From the NCBI RefSeq assembly GCF_013306565.1, contig NZ_PZPO01000002.1, forward strand, positions 198,501 through 262,500: a stretch of DNA of 64,000 bases, read 5' to 3'. Shown here in pieces: positions 8,211 through 16,922 of the stretch. The stretch is from Hyphomicrobium sulfonivorans. GTDB taxonomy: Bacteria > Pseudomonadota > Alphaproteobacteria > Rhizobiales > Hyphomicrobiaceae. The first letter of the stretch is position 1. Each line of letters opens with the position of its first letter. The translations under genes were made by a program, and so were the position numbers. The notes below the pieces were generated by a model. It was given only the letters and a program-made list of their open reading frames with translations, searched no databases and was not told the DNA's origin.

Positions 8211-8262
8211 CTGAGACCAATGATCCATGCTTCGGACTGAATAGGGTCCGAAGCGATCATGG
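8211..8262. repeat. palindromic repeat R2, copy A
   Basis: Arms ATGATC-CAT-GCTTCGGAC and GTCCGAAGC-G-ATCAT can fold into a long imperfect hairpin. The unit begins CTGAGACC and ends ATCATGG. A near-identical unit follows at 8268-8323 and a related one lies at 31763-31806. It is in the rplT-pheS gap. Confidence 0.75.
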
Positions 8263-8267
8263 AAGTT

Positions 8268-8323
8268 TCTGAGACCGATGATTCACACTTCGGACTAACA
8301 GGGTCCGAAGTGATCATGGTCTA
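8268..8323. repeat. palindromic repeat R2, copy B
   Basis: Tandem neighbour of copy A: TCTGAGACCGATGATTCAC, CTTCGGACTAACAGGGTCCGAAG, GATCATGG. Differences between A and B are often compensatory (GCTTCGG with CCGAAGC, ACTTCGG with CCGAAGT), which suggests that the paired structure, not the base sequence, is kept. Confidence 0.75.
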
Positions 8324-8342
8324 GGGTTCTCTGCCTCTACGC

Positions 8343-8433
8343 TTGTCATCCCCGGCCGTCAGAATTGGCCGGGGAGCCAGGCATCCGCTTGCACAGCGCA
8401 AGGGATCGTCGGGACAAGCCCGAGGATCACACT
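8343..8433. repeat. GC-rich intergenic palindromic element
   Basis: CCCCGGCC and GGCCGGGG form a hairpin, followed by CAGGCATCC and CGGGACAAGCCCGAGGATCAC. These modules resemble the mosaic intergenic repeats (CGGGACAAGCCCGGG-type) seen in many alphaproteobacteria. It ends about 20 bases before pheS. Confidence 0.5.
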
Positions 8434-8454
8434 TGAGAGAAGCTGGACAAGCGA

Positions 8455-9537
8455 ATGTCTTCGACCGCGACAGGCTCTGACCTGAAATCCCTCGAAACTG
8501 AGCTGCTGGCGGGCATTGCCGCTGCAGGCGATCTGCCGGCCATTGAGCAGGTGCGCGTTGGCGTGCTGGGCAAGAAGGGCCGCATCGCCGAGCTGATGCA
8601 GACTCTCGGCAAGCTGCCGCCGGAAGAGCGCAAGACGTTCGGCCAGACCGTCAACGAATTGAAGGGCCGCGTTACCGACGCGCTTGAAGCCCGCAAGGCG
8701 GTGCTTGAGGAAGCGGCGCTGGCGCAGCGTCTCGCCAACGAGCGCACGGACGTTACGCTGCCGGTGCGGCTTGGCCCCGTTGCCGAAGGGCGCATCCATC
8801 CAGTCAGCCAGGTCTATGACGAGTGCATCGAGATTTTCGCTGACCTCGGCTTCTCGGTTGCGGAAGGTCCGGATATCGAATCCGACGACCTGAACTTCAC
8901 CAAGCTGAACATTCCGGCTGAGCACCCCGCGCGCCAGGAGCACGACACGTTCTACTTCCAGCCGAAGGAAGATGGATCGCGCCTGCTGCTGCGTACGCAT
9001 ACGAGCCCGGTGCAGATCCGCACCATGCTGGGCCAGAAGCCGCCGATCCGCATCGTTGCGCCGGGGCGCGTCTATCGCTGCGACAGCGACCAGACGCACA
9101 CGCCGATGTTCCACCAGATTGAAGGCCTCGTTATCGACGAGACCACGCACATGGGGCACCTGAAGTGGGTGCTTGAAGAGTTCTGCAAGGCGTTCTTCGA
9201 GGTGGACGAAGTGAAGATGCGTTTCCGCGCGTCGCACTTCCCGTTCACCGAGCCTTCAATGGAAGTGGATGTCGGCGCCGAGGCAATCGGCAAGCCGGGC
9301 CAGTGGCTGGAGATTCTGGGTTGCGGCATGGTGCATCCCAACGTCATCCGCAACTGCGGGCTCGATCCGGAGAAGTACCAGGGCTTCGCGTTCGGCGTCG
9401 GTCTCGATCGCCTGACGATGCTGAAGTATGGCATCCCGGATCTGCGGGCGTTCTTCTCCGGCGATCTGCGCTGGTTGCGCCACTATGGCTTCTCGGTGCT
9501 GGACGTTCCGACGCTGTCGGGCGGCATTTCGGGTTAG
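8455..9537 (+). CDS. pheS: phenylalanyl-tRNA synthetase alpha subunit
   Basis: PheS (360 residues) is the catalytic subunit of the alpha2-beta2 enzyme that charges tRNA-Phe. An N-terminal coiled-coil (residues 1-95) is followed by the class II catalytic core: motif 2 region around [14 protein letters not shown] and [27 protein letters not shown], and motif 3 in [17 protein letters not shown]. The tail [10 protein letters not shown] is also family-typical. The gene is followed 24 bases later by a small gene, not directly by pheT. Confidence 0.97.
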   Translation: MSSTATGSDLKSLETELLAGIAAAGDLPAIEQVRVGVLGKKGRIAELMQTLGKLPPEERKTFGQTVNELKGRVTDALEARKAVLEEAALAQRLANERTDVTLPVRLGPVAEGRIHPVSQVYDECIEIFADLGFSVAEGPDIESDDLNFTKLNIPAEHPARQEHDTFYFQPKEDGSRLLLRTHTSPVQIRTMLGQKPPIRIVAPGRVYRCDSDQTHTPMFHQIEGLVIDETTHMGHLKWVLEEFCKAFFEVDEVKMRFRASHFPFTEPSMEVDVGAEAIGKPGQWLEILGCGMVHPNVIRNCGLDPEKYQGFAFGVGLDRLTMLKYGIPDLRAFFSGDLRWLRHYGFSVLDVPTLSGGISG

Positions 9538-9561
9538 CTTTTAAGGGCGGAGGAACAAATA

Positions 9562-9795
9562 ATGGCTTGGATTACGTCGTTCGAACTGAAGGCGGGATCG
9601 GGCAAGCTTCATCCGACACAGTTGGTCGGAGCAGTGAAGGTGTTTGTTCCCGAGCCTGGTAAAGCCATTGTTCAAATCGACACGTACGGTTCTGACGAGC
9701 GCGAAATGCCGAACAAGCAGAGCCAGACAATTCAGTTTGGACGTGAGTCTGCGCATCAGCTGTTCACGATCTTAAAAGAGACCTACGAATTCTGA
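9562..9795 (+). CDS. unrecognised 77-residue protein between pheS and pheT
   Basis: The ATG follows GGCGGAGGAACAAATA, a strong ribosome site, and the stop lies 7 bases before pheT, so this is a real gene inside the pheS-pheT operon. The protein is small and probably soluble: no signal or membrane segment, alternating beta-like stretches (WITSFELKAGSGKLHP, VGAVKVFVPE, AIVQIDTYGSDERE) and a C-terminal helix (RESAHQLFTILKETYEF). I do not recognise the family. The position suggests a link with tRNA-Phe charging or translation, but that is inference from context only. Confidence 0.85.
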   Translation: MAWITSFELKAGSGKLHPTQLVGAVKVFVPEPGKAIVQIDTYGSDEREMPNKQSQTIQFGRESAHQLFTILKETYEF

Positions 9796-9802
9796 GGCTA
9801 AG

Positions 9803-12241
9803 ATGAAATTCACGCTGTCCTGGCTGAAGGATCACCTCGACACCAACGCTTCGCTCACCGAGCTGGAAGCGAAGCTGTCGGCGATCGGACTTGAGGTCGA
9901 AGGCATCGACGATCCAGCTGAGAAGCTGGGCGCGTTCAAGGTTGCACGCATCGTTGACGCACGGCGCCACCCCGATGCTGACAAGCTGCAGATCGTGATG
10001 GTCGAGATCGATAAGGGCGCGCCGCCGGTTGAAGTGGTGTGCGGTGCTCCGAATGCGCGCACCGGCCTCGTCGGTGTGTTCGCGCCGCTCGGCACTTACA
10101 TTCCCGGCAGCGACATCACGCTGGTGAAGAAGCCGGTTCGCGGTGTCGTTTCCAACGGCATGATGTGTTCGGCGGCCGAGCTGGAGCTTTCCGACGAGAG
10201 CGCTGGCATCATCGAGCTGCCGGAGGACATGGCTGCGCGTGTGGGCGAAGCCTACATCGATGCGGCTGGCCTGAACGATCCCGTCATTGATGTGTCGCTG
10301 ACGCCGAACCGCCCAGACTGCACGGGCGTGCGCGGTATTGCGCGTGATCTCGCTGCGGCTGGTCTCGGCACGCTGAAGCCTGAGCCGACACTCGGCGCGG
10401 TGGAAGGCGATTTCGATTGTCCGGTGGATGTGAAGCTTGAGTTCAGCGCCGACACTGCCGATGCGTGTCCCGCGTTTGCGGCGCGCTATGTGCGCGGCGT
10501 GAAGAACGGTCCGTCGCCGGAGTGGATGCAGCAGCGGCTGCGCGCGGTTGGCCTGCGGCCGATCAATGCGCTGGTCGATGTGACCAACTACATCAGCCAG
10601 GATCGCGGCCGCCCGCTGCATGTCTACGATGCCGACAAGCTGAACGGCGCCATCGTTGCGCGCCTCGGCAAGGCGGGTGAAAAGTTCCTCGGTCTCGACG
10701 GCAAGGAATACGCGGTCGACGACACGATGTGCGTGATTGCCGACGCGAACGGTCCGCTGGGTTTTGGCGGCATCATGGGCGGCGAAGATTCCGGTTCGAC
10801 GGAAGCGACCGTGAACGTGCTGATCGAGAGCGCGTATTTCGATCCGGGGCGTACGGCTGCAACCGGCCGCAAGACCGGCCTTGTTACCGACGCGCGTTAC
10901 CGCTTCGAGCGCGGTGTCGATCCGGCGTCGGTGCTACCGGGGCTGGATCTTGCAACCGACATGATCCTGAAGCTTACGGGCGGCAAGCCGTCGAAGCATC
11001 GGATGGCGGGCACGCCGCCGGTCGAGCAGCGCGTCATCGCGTTCGACTATGCGCGCGTTGCCAAGCTGAGTGGCATCGATGTTTCGGATGCGGAAATCAC
11101 GCGCATCCTTGAGGCGCTGGGCTGCACGATTGCGCAAGGCGGCAAGGGCAAGCCTGCGCAGGTGACGGTGCCGACATGGCGTCCGGACATTCACGGCGCG
11201 GCGGATCTGGTGGAAGAGGTGGTGCGCATTGCCGGCCTCGACCGTGTGCCGTCAACGCCGCTGCCGCGTCCTGAAAGCATCGCCAAGCCGGTGCTGACCG
11301 AGCGGCAGAAGCGGGCACGGCGCGCGCGTCGCGCACTGGCTGCGCGTGGGCTTACGGAAGCGATTACGTGGTCGTTCCTGCCCGAGGACGATGCCAAACT
11401 GTTCGGCGGCGGTGATGCGGCGCTGCATCTGGCCAATCCGATCTCGGTTGAGATGTCGGTGATGCGTCCAGGCCTGCTGCCGGGGCTGATCTCGGCGCTG
11501 GGCCGCAACCAAAATCGCGGTGTGCACGACGTCGCGCTGTTCGAACTCGGGCAGGCCTATCGCGGCGACGCCGAGGGTGACCAGTATCTTTCCGCTTCGG
11601 GCGTGCGCTCGGGTACGGCGAAGGCGGCTGGTGGCGGACGTAATTGGGATGGCGCGGCAAAGGCCGTGGATGTGTTCGACGCCAAGTCGGACGTGTTCGC
11701 GCTGCTGGCGTCGCTGAACGTCGATCCGACCAAGGCGCAGGTCACGCGCGATGCGCCGGACTGGTATCACCCCGGCCGTTCCGGCACGCTGCGTCTCGGT
11801 CCCAAGACGGTGCTGGCGCACTTTGGTGAGCTGCATCCGGCGACGCTGAAGGCGCTGGATGTCGATGGTCCGGTTGCCGCGTTCGAAGTGTTCATCGATG
11901 CGCTGCCGGCGCAGAAGGCCAAGGGCCGCACGAAACCGCGCCTTGAAATGAACGACCTGCAGGCGGTGCGGCGCGACTTTGCGTTCGTGCTCGACAAGGA
12001 CGTTGCGGCCGGCGACGTGGTGCGGGCGGCGGTTGGTGCCGACAAGGCGTTGATCCAGGATGTGTCGGTGTTCGACGTGTTCGAGGGCGGCGCGCTTGAG
12101 AAGGAAGGCAAGAAGTCGATCGGCATCGAGGTGGTGCTGCAGCCGACTTCGGAGACGCTGACCGACAAGGACATCGAGGCCGTTTCGCAGAAGATCACGG
12201 CGGCGGTGAAGAAGGCGACGGGCGGCGAAATCCGCTCGTAA
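9803..12241 (+). CDS. pheT: phenylalanyl-tRNA synthetase beta subunit
   Basis: PheT (812 residues) carries the tRNA-binding OB-fold (residues 38-150, VARIVDARRHPDADKLQIVMVEI), the B3/B4 editing domain that removes mischarged Tyr (around 210-400), B5 domains, a degenerate synthetase core (RARRALAARGLTEAITWSFL), and the C-terminal anticodon-binding B8 fold (DLQAVRRDFAFVLDKDVAAGDVV). Length and domain order are normal for bacteria. It begins 7 bases after the small gene and is surely co-translated with it. Confidence 0.97.
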   Translation: MKFTLSWLKDHLDTNASLTELEAKLSAIGLEVEGIDDPAEKLGAFKVARIVDARRHPDADKLQIVMVEIDKGAPPVEVVCGAPNARTGLVGVFAPLGTYIPGSDITLVKKPVRGVVSNGMMCSAAELELSDESAGIIELPEDMAARVGEAYIDAAGLNDPVIDVSLTPNRPDCTGVRGIARDLAAAGLGTLKPEPTLGAVEGDFDCPVDVKLEFSADTADACPAFAARYVRGVKNGPSPEWMQQRLRAVGLRPINALVDVTNYISQDRGRPLHVYDADKLNGAIVARLGKAGEKFLGLDGKEYAVDDTMCVIADANGPLGFGGIMGGEDSGSTEATVNVLIESAYFDPGRTAATGRKTGLVTDARYRFERGVDPASVLPGLDLATDMILKLTGGKPSKHRMAGTPPVEQRVIAFDYARVAKLSGIDVSDAEITRILEALGCTIAQGGKGKPAQVTVPTWRPDIHGAADLVEEVVRIAGLDRVPSTPLPRPESIAKPVLTERQKRARRARRALAARGLTEAITWSFLPEDDAKLFGGGDAALHLANPISVEMSVMRPGLLPGLISALGRNQNRGVHDVALFELGQAYRGDAEGDQYLSASGVRSGTAKAAGGGRNWDGAAKAVDVFDAKSDVFALLASLNVDPTKAQVTRDAPDWYHPGRSGTLRLGPKTVLAHFGELHPATLKALDVDGPVAAFEVFIDALPAQKAKGRTKPRLEMNDLQAVRRDFAFVLDKDVAAGDVVRAAVGADKALIQDVSVFDVFEGGALEKEGKKSIGIEVVLQPTSETLTDKDIEAVSQKITAAVKKATGGEIRS

Positions 12242-12395
12242 GCCGAGCACTGCGCGAAGCCGACACTCCAGCCCGACGCGCGGATGGTGGCGGGCAGCGC
12301 TGCCGGAGTTTGTCCGGTTGCTGCCTGCTGCGGTCGCGCGGTTTGTGGCCGCGAAGCGCGGAACAGCGCCGAGATGATGGACACGCGCTTCCAAT

Positions 12396-12992
12396 ATGCA
12401 GCCGCCTTCTGACGATGCCTGGAGCGCGTGGAACCCTGAGCAATTGGCGCAGCGCCTGAGTTGCGTGCCGTGTGTCTGGTACGTCGTCGGCGGATGGGCG
12501 CTGGATCTCTGGCACGGCGAGCAAACACGGCCGCATGACGATCTTGAATTTGCGGTGCTACCGGAAGACATCGCTGTTTTTCGCGCGGCTCTGGGCGAGC
12601 TGGAATTTTTCACCGCGCATGACGGCCAGCTGGCTCATCTGGCTGCGGGTGCCCTGCCCGCGCCTCACATCGGGCAGATGTGGGGGCTGGACCGGGAAGC
12701 GAAGTGCTGGCGCGTCGACATGATGATCGAGCGCGGTACGCAAACGCGTTGGGTCTGCAAGCGCACCGAAGCCATTCATGCGCCACGTGCGGAGGTGGTG
12801 CGCAGAAGCGCAGACGGTATTCCGTATCTGGCACCGGAGGCGGTGCTGCTGTTCAAGGCCAAGTATCGGCGCGAGAAGGACGAAGCGGACTTTGCGCGTG
12901 CACTGCCGAAGCTTGATGCGGGGCAGCGCAAGCGGCTGGCGGACTGGCTGGCGGTCGTCCATCCCGGCCACGGCTGGCTGGCGAGCCTTTGA
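12396..12992 (+). CDS. nucleotidyltransferase-like protein (ANT(2'')-type fold)
   Basis: The 198-residue protein resembles small nucleotidyltransferases of the aminoglycoside adenylyltransferase superfamily. The motif YVVGGWALDLWHGEQTRPH and the following DDLEFAV give the GG(W) turn and the paired acidic residues expected to hold metal and ATP. Another acidic stretch is CWRVDMMIE. The C-terminal part (YLAPEAVLLFKAKYRREKDEADF) is also shared by such proteins. Most chromosomal members have no proven resistance role, and nothing here shows antibiotic modification. It sits alone about 150 bases after pheT with no clear ribosome site at the first ATG. Confidence 0.75.
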   Translation: MQPPSDDAWSAWNPEQLAQRLSCVPCVWYVVGGWALDLWHGEQTRPHDDLEFAVLPEDIAVFRAALGELEFFTAHDGQLAHLAAGALPAPHIGQMWGLDREAKCWRVDMMIERGTQTRWVCKRTEAIHAPRAEVVRRSADGIPYLAPEAVLLFKAKYRREKDEADFARALPKLDAGQRKRLADWLAVVHPGHGWLASL

Positions 12993-13305
12993 GGCGCAAG
13001 ATCGCCGGACGCGCCGAGGGTAGAGCATCGCACGCAAAATTCGCAAGCCGTTACAACCCGCCGGTTGCCCGCCGATTGATGGCTGCTCGGGGCTGAAATG
13101 CCGGGGCATGGGGCGCAGAACCGCGGCAGCTTAGCGGTTTCTCAGGAGATTATGTGCTTCGTGGGTGCTGAATGAGACCGTGATCGTTTCGGGCCGCACC
13201 GGTCCGAGGTGTGGATCATTGGTTCGGTCAACAGGGCCGGAGCGGCATCGCTTTTCAAAAAAGAGTGATCGCGATCCGGCTGCGCGCAACGGGGAGCCCC
13301 ACGCA

Positions 13306-13518
13306 ATGATGGACAATCGCAAGTTTCTGATTTTCGGCTTCGTGGCCTGCATCCTGGCTGCTCTTGCCTATGTGTTCGTGTTCGCCGATCTGCCGTTTGC
13401 CACCGGCCCGGATTCCAAGGCTGCCATTGAGGCCGAGGAAGCTATGGAAGCGCAGACTGAGGCTCCGGCCCCGGTTCCCGCCGAGGCTCCCGCAGCCCAG
13501 CCGGACGCAGCGCAGTAA
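13306..13518 (+). CDS. small single-pass membrane protein
   Basis: Seventy residues: MMDNRK, one hydrophobic helix (about residues 7-27, FLIFGFVACILAALAYVFVF) and a hydrophilic tail made almost wholly of Ala, Pro, Glu and Gln. The charge pattern suggests a short cytoplasmic start and an outside tail. GGGGAG lies ten bases before the ATG, which selects this start over a longer open frame beginning at 13165. The tail is low-complexity, so no family can be named. It stands between the nucleotidyltransferase-like gene and ndh. Confidence 0.65.
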   Translation: MMDNRKFLIFGFVACILAALAYVFVFADLPFATGPDSKAAIEAEEAMEAQTEAPAPVPAEAPAAQPDAAQ

Positions 13519-13661
13519 TTCAGCGCTTTCCGCTTTGGCCGGGTGCGGGTGCGGCAATGCCGCCGCCGCGTAGCGCCTATGCGTCTGTGTGGCTAGCGCC
13601 GCACCGATATGCTGATGCTATAAGCCCGGTTTAGAGTGCTTCGAAGTTCTGCTGCGGAGCA

Positions 13662-13677
13662 CCATTCCATGGAATGG
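13662..13677. promoter_or_regulatory. perfect 16-bp palindrome upstream of ndh
   Basis: CCATTCCATGGAATGG is fully self-complementary and lies about 80 bases before the ndh start. This is a typical size and position for a dimeric regulator's operator. No regulator can be assigned. Confidence 0.4.
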
Positions 13678-13755
13678 ACCGAAGCGTCCTGTGCAGCAAA
13701 TGCGGCGCGGGGGTTTCGCTGCCCGTAGGTTCACCACCCAAGAGGCGTGCCCGCG

Positions 13756-15135
13756 ATGACCGAGATGACCACTGCCGATCTGCCCACCAAGATCATGCCC
13801 GTTGGCGAAGGCGACAAGGATCTGCCGCACATCGTCATCGTTGGCGGCGGCGCGGGCGGGCTGGAGCTGGCGACCCGCCTGGGCAAGAAGCTGGGCAAGA
13901 GCGGTCGCTGGAAAAAGAAGAAGGCGAACATCTCGCTGATCGAAAGGTCACGCACGCACATCTGGAAGCCGCTGCTGCACGAGATCGCGGCGGGCAGCAT
14001 GGACGTGTCGCAGCACGAGCTGGAATATCAGGCGCAGGGCTACTGGCACGGCTTCAAGTTCCGCTACGGTGAGATGACCGGCGTCGATCGGGAAAAGAAG
14101 CTCGTCTATCTGGCGGCGACCTATGACGAGGAAGGCCGCGAGATCACGCCGGTGCGCTCGTTCCGGTATGACATTCTGGTGATTGCGATCGGTTCGGTGG
14201 GCAACGCATTCGGCACGCCGGGCGTTGAGAAATACGCGATCATGCTCGACACGCCCGTGCAGGCGGAGCGGTTCAACCGTCGGCTGATCAACGCGTGCGT
14301 GCGCGCCTATGCGCAGGAAGGTCCGGTGCTGCCGGGTCAGCTCGATGTTGCCATCATCGGCGCTGGCGCGACTGGCACGGAGCTGGCGGCGGAGCTGCAT
14401 CGCACGGCGCGCGGCGTGGTTGCCTTCGGCCTCGACAAGATTGATCCGGAAAACGACATCAAGATCACGCTGATTGAAGCTGCGCCGCGCATTCTGCCGG
14501 CGTTGCCGGATCGCATTTCGCAGGGCGTATCGGAGACGCTGAAGGGTCTGAAGGTCGATATCCAGACCAATTCGCGCGTTACCGAAGTGACCGACAAGGG
14601 CGTGCATCTTGCCAATGGCAATTTCATCCCCTCGGAGCTGGTCGTGTGGGCAGCGGGCGTGAAGGGTCCGGCCGTGCTGGGCAACCTCGGCCTTGAGGTC
14701 AGCAAGTCTAACCAGCTTGTGGTGTCGCCAACGTTGCAGACGAGCGATCCAAGCATCTTCGCGATGGGTGATTGCGCCTATCTGGTGCCGGAAGGCGAGA
14801 CGCAGCCTATTCCGCCGCGTGCGCAGGCGGCGCATCAGGAGGCCTCGCACCTCTATACTGAGATCCAGCGCAAGCTGAAGGGCGAGCCGCTGCGTCCGTT
14901 CAAGTATCGTGATTTCGGATCGCTGGTATCGCTGGGCCACTATTCGACGGTGGGTAGCCTGATGGGCTTCGTCGTTGGCCGCAGCTTCATCATCGAGGGG
15001 CTGTTCGCAAAGCTGATGTATCGCTCGCTGTACAAGATGCACGAAGTTGCGCTGCACGGGCCGTGGAAGGTGTTTCTGGACACGCTGTCACGCACGCTTA
15101 CGCGGCGCACCGAGCCGGTGGTCAAGCTGCACTGA
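13756..15135 (+). CDS. ndh: type II NADH:quinone oxidoreductase
   Basis: The 459-residue flavoprotein transfers electrons from NADH to quinone without pumping protons. Two Rossmann motifs are seen, FAD-binding HIVIVGGGAGGLELATRLG near residue 26 and NAD-binding VAIIGAGATGTELAAEL near 200. NDH-2 landmarks follow: SRTHIWKPLLHEIAAGS, ELVVWAAGVKGP, IFAMGDCAYL and RAQAAHQEA. The amphipathic C-terminus (FIIEGLFAKLMYRSLYKMHE) would attach it to the inner face of the membrane. AGAGG about ten bases upstream supports the ATG at 13756; a GTG at 13747 is in frame but too close to that site. It ends convergently with the transglycosylase gene. Confidence 0.93.
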   Translation: MTEMTTADLPTKIMPVGEGDKDLPHIVIVGGGAGGLELATRLGKKLGKSGRWKKKKANISLIERSRTHIWKPLLHEIAAGSMDVSQHELEYQAQGYWHGFKFRYGEMTGVDREKKLVYLAATYDEEGREITPVRSFRYDILVIAIGSVGNAFGTPGVEKYAIMLDTPVQAERFNRRLINACVRAYAQEGPVLPGQLDVAIIGAGATGTELAAELHRTARGVVAFGLDKIDPENDIKITLIEAAPRILPALPDRISQGVSETLKGLKVDIQTNSRVTEVTDKGVHLANGNFIPSELVVWAAGVKGPAVLGNLGLEVSKSNQLVVSPTLQTSDPSIFAMGDCAYLVPEGETQPIPPRAQAAHQEASHLYTEIQRKLKGEPLRPFKYRDFGSLVSLGHYSTVGSLMGFVVGRSFIIEGLFAKLMYRSLYKMHEVALHGPWKVFLDTLSRTLTRRTEPVVKLH

Positions 15136-15228
15136 CCTCCTGCTATTTCAGCACCGGCGACTCCCCCAAGGGGAGCCGGCCGGCCGCCGGTGCGAAAGAA
15201 AAAACGTTTTGCCGGGAAGGATTCCTAC

Positions 15229-15269
15229 GCGCTCGGCGGCCGGCTCCGCGAAGCGGAGTCGCCGAGCGC
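15229..15269. repeat. strong GC hairpin in ndh 3' region
   Basis: GCGCTCGGCG and CGCCGAGCGC form outer arms, CTCCGC and GCGGAG inner arms, with a GAA loop. About 60 bases upstream, 15155-15185 holds a related inverted motif (GGCGACTCCCCC, GGGGAGCCGGCC). The pair resembles a REP/BIME-like unit between convergent genes. Confidence 0.55.
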
Positions 15270-15273
15270 CAAC

Positions 15274-15306
15274 AAAAAAAGCCCTCGGAGAAATCCGAGG
15301 GCTTTT
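15274..15306. terminator. bidirectional intrinsic terminator
   Basis: GCCCTCGGA (15281-15289), GAAA loop, TCCGAGGGC (15294-15302), with an A-run before and TTTT after. It lies between the convergent ndh and transglycosylase genes and can end both. Confidence 0.9.
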
Positions 15307-15334
15307 CAGTTTATGCAATGTACTTGCGTGCGGA

Positions 15335-16744
15335 TCAGCGGTTGCGGCGCAGCGCGTTGAGCAGTTCCGGCGTGGCGAACGAATCCGCCGGCAGGCCGAA
15401 CTTGATCTGCACGTCCTTCACCGCAGCGCGGGTTTTTGCACCGGCCAAGCCGTCGACCTTGCCGACATCATAACCGCGCGCCACCAGCTGACGCTGCAAC
15501 TCCTTGGTGCCTTCATAGTCGAGGCCGTTGGTGTTGCCGCGCCCCATCCCCATCGCGCCCGCGCCATCGATGCGGGTCGAGAGATAGGCGGCGGTGGTGG
15601 CGTAGTTCAACGAGTTGTTCCACTCGGTGTAGATGTCGAAGTTCGGATAGGCGAGGAACGCCGGACCGAAGCGGCCCATCGGCAGTAGCAGCGATGCCTG
15701 CAGGTTGTCAGATGCGACCGGGCTGCCATTCGGATACTGGATGCCCCACTGCGCCCACTGCGAGCGCGGCAGCTTGATGGCCAAGTCGGCCTGATCCCAC
15801 GGCAGGTCGCGGGTGACGCGCACTTCCTCAAGCCAAGGCTCGTTGGAGCGCCAGCCGAGGTTCTTCATGTAGTTGGCGGTGGAGCCGATAACGTCACGGT
15901 CGTTCGAGAACAGATCGATGCGGCCGTCGCCATCATAGTCGATCGCGTAATCGAGATAGCGGGTCGGCAGGAACTGCGTCTGGCCGATCTCGCCAGCCCA
16001 TGAACCGATCATGGTGGAGGGCGTCATGTCTCCGCGCTCGATGATCTGCAGCGCTGCGATCAGCTCTTCGGTGAACATGTAGCTGCGGCGGCAATCATAG
16101 GCGAGGGTGACGAGCGCGGGCATGATCGGGAACTTGCCCATGCCGGCGCCGAAGTCGCTTTCCAGCGCCCAGAAGCCGGTGATGACCGAGGCGGGCACGC
16201 CGAATTCCTTGGCGGCGCGATCGAACGTGTCGCTGTGCTGGGCAATCTTGCGCTTGCCGGACACGACGCGGTTCTGGGTTGCCAGGCGCTTCTGGAAGTC
16301 CAGGAAGCTCATGGCGAAGAATGACTGCTTGCGGTCGCGCTGGATGATGGTGGGGTTGAGCTGGGTGCCGTCGACAATGGCGACGGAACGGTTGCTCAGG
16401 CCACGCTCGGCGGCGAGCTTGCGGAAGTCGCGCTTCCAGGCGTCAAACGATTTTGTGTTCTTGCAGTTGTCATTGGGCGGAGGATAGGGAGCCCGCTTTT
16501 CCGGGTGCGTCTCATGCGAGGTGACGGGCTGAACGCGGGAATTGGCGGCGACCTGCACCAGCGACCGCGAATCAGCGGCAGCGGCCTGAGGCAGGTTCGG
16601 CAGCGGCGCGGAGCGGCTTGCTTCCTTTGGTGGTGGCTCGGTTCTGAAGGCGGGAGAAGGCTCTTTCTGGGCCTGGGCGGGGTATCCCGCACCGAAAATG
16701 AAGGCCACGGCGGCAATTGCCGTACAGAATTTCAAAGCGTTCAT
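15335..16744 (-). CDS. lytic murein transglycosylase (MltB/GH103) with peptidoglycan-binding domain
   Basis: The 469-residue periplasmic enzyme would cleave the MurNAc-GlcNAc bond with 1,6-anhydro ring formation. A signal peptide ([25 protein letters not shown]) is followed by a disordered Pro/Ser linker. Then the GH103 domain (residues about 95-390) shows [26 protein letters not shown] with the catalytic Glu, and [17 protein letters not shown]. The C-terminal 65 residues are a PG_binding_1 domain ([33 protein letters not shown]). The start at 16744 follows AAGGA at good spacing and begins the signal peptide; the frame is open to 16786 but that adds non-signal residues. Confidence 0.93.
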   Translation of the reverse strand: MNALKFCTAIAAVAFIFGAGYPAQAQKEPSPAFRTEPPPKEASRSAPLPNLPQAAAADSRSLVQVAANSRVQPVTSHETHPEKRAPYPPPNDNCKNTKSFDAWKRDFRKLAAERGLSNRSVAIVDGTQLNPTIIQRDRKQSFFAMSFLDFQKRLATQNRVVSGKRKIAQHSDTFDRAAKEFGVPASVITGFWALESDFGAGMGKFPIMPALVTLAYDCRRSYMFTEELIAALQIIERGDMTPSTMIGSWAGEIGQTQFLPTRYLDYAIDYDGDGRIDLFSNDRDVIGSTANYMKNLGWRSNEPWLEEVRVTRDLPWDQADLAIKLPRSQWAQWGIQYPNGSPVASDNLQASLLLPMGRFGPAFLAYPNFDIYTEWNNSLNYATTAAYLSTRIDGAGAMGMGRGNTNGLDYEGTKELQRQLVARGYDVGKVDGLAGAKTRAAVKDVQIKFGLPADSFATPELLNALRRNR

Positions 16745-16922
16745 CGGTCGTCCTTCGGCGTTTTTCACATTTTTCGAGGGTAACACAATCCCGTGGTATG
16801 TGGCCGCGTCAAGACACCGGCTACCCTCGGGAGTGCGGTATTTTCAGCCTTCCCGGAAAAAGGGGCTGCCAGCCAAGTTACAGCCCCTTTCTAGGCGGTT
16901 GGGGCAGTGCTATCTAGCCGCC

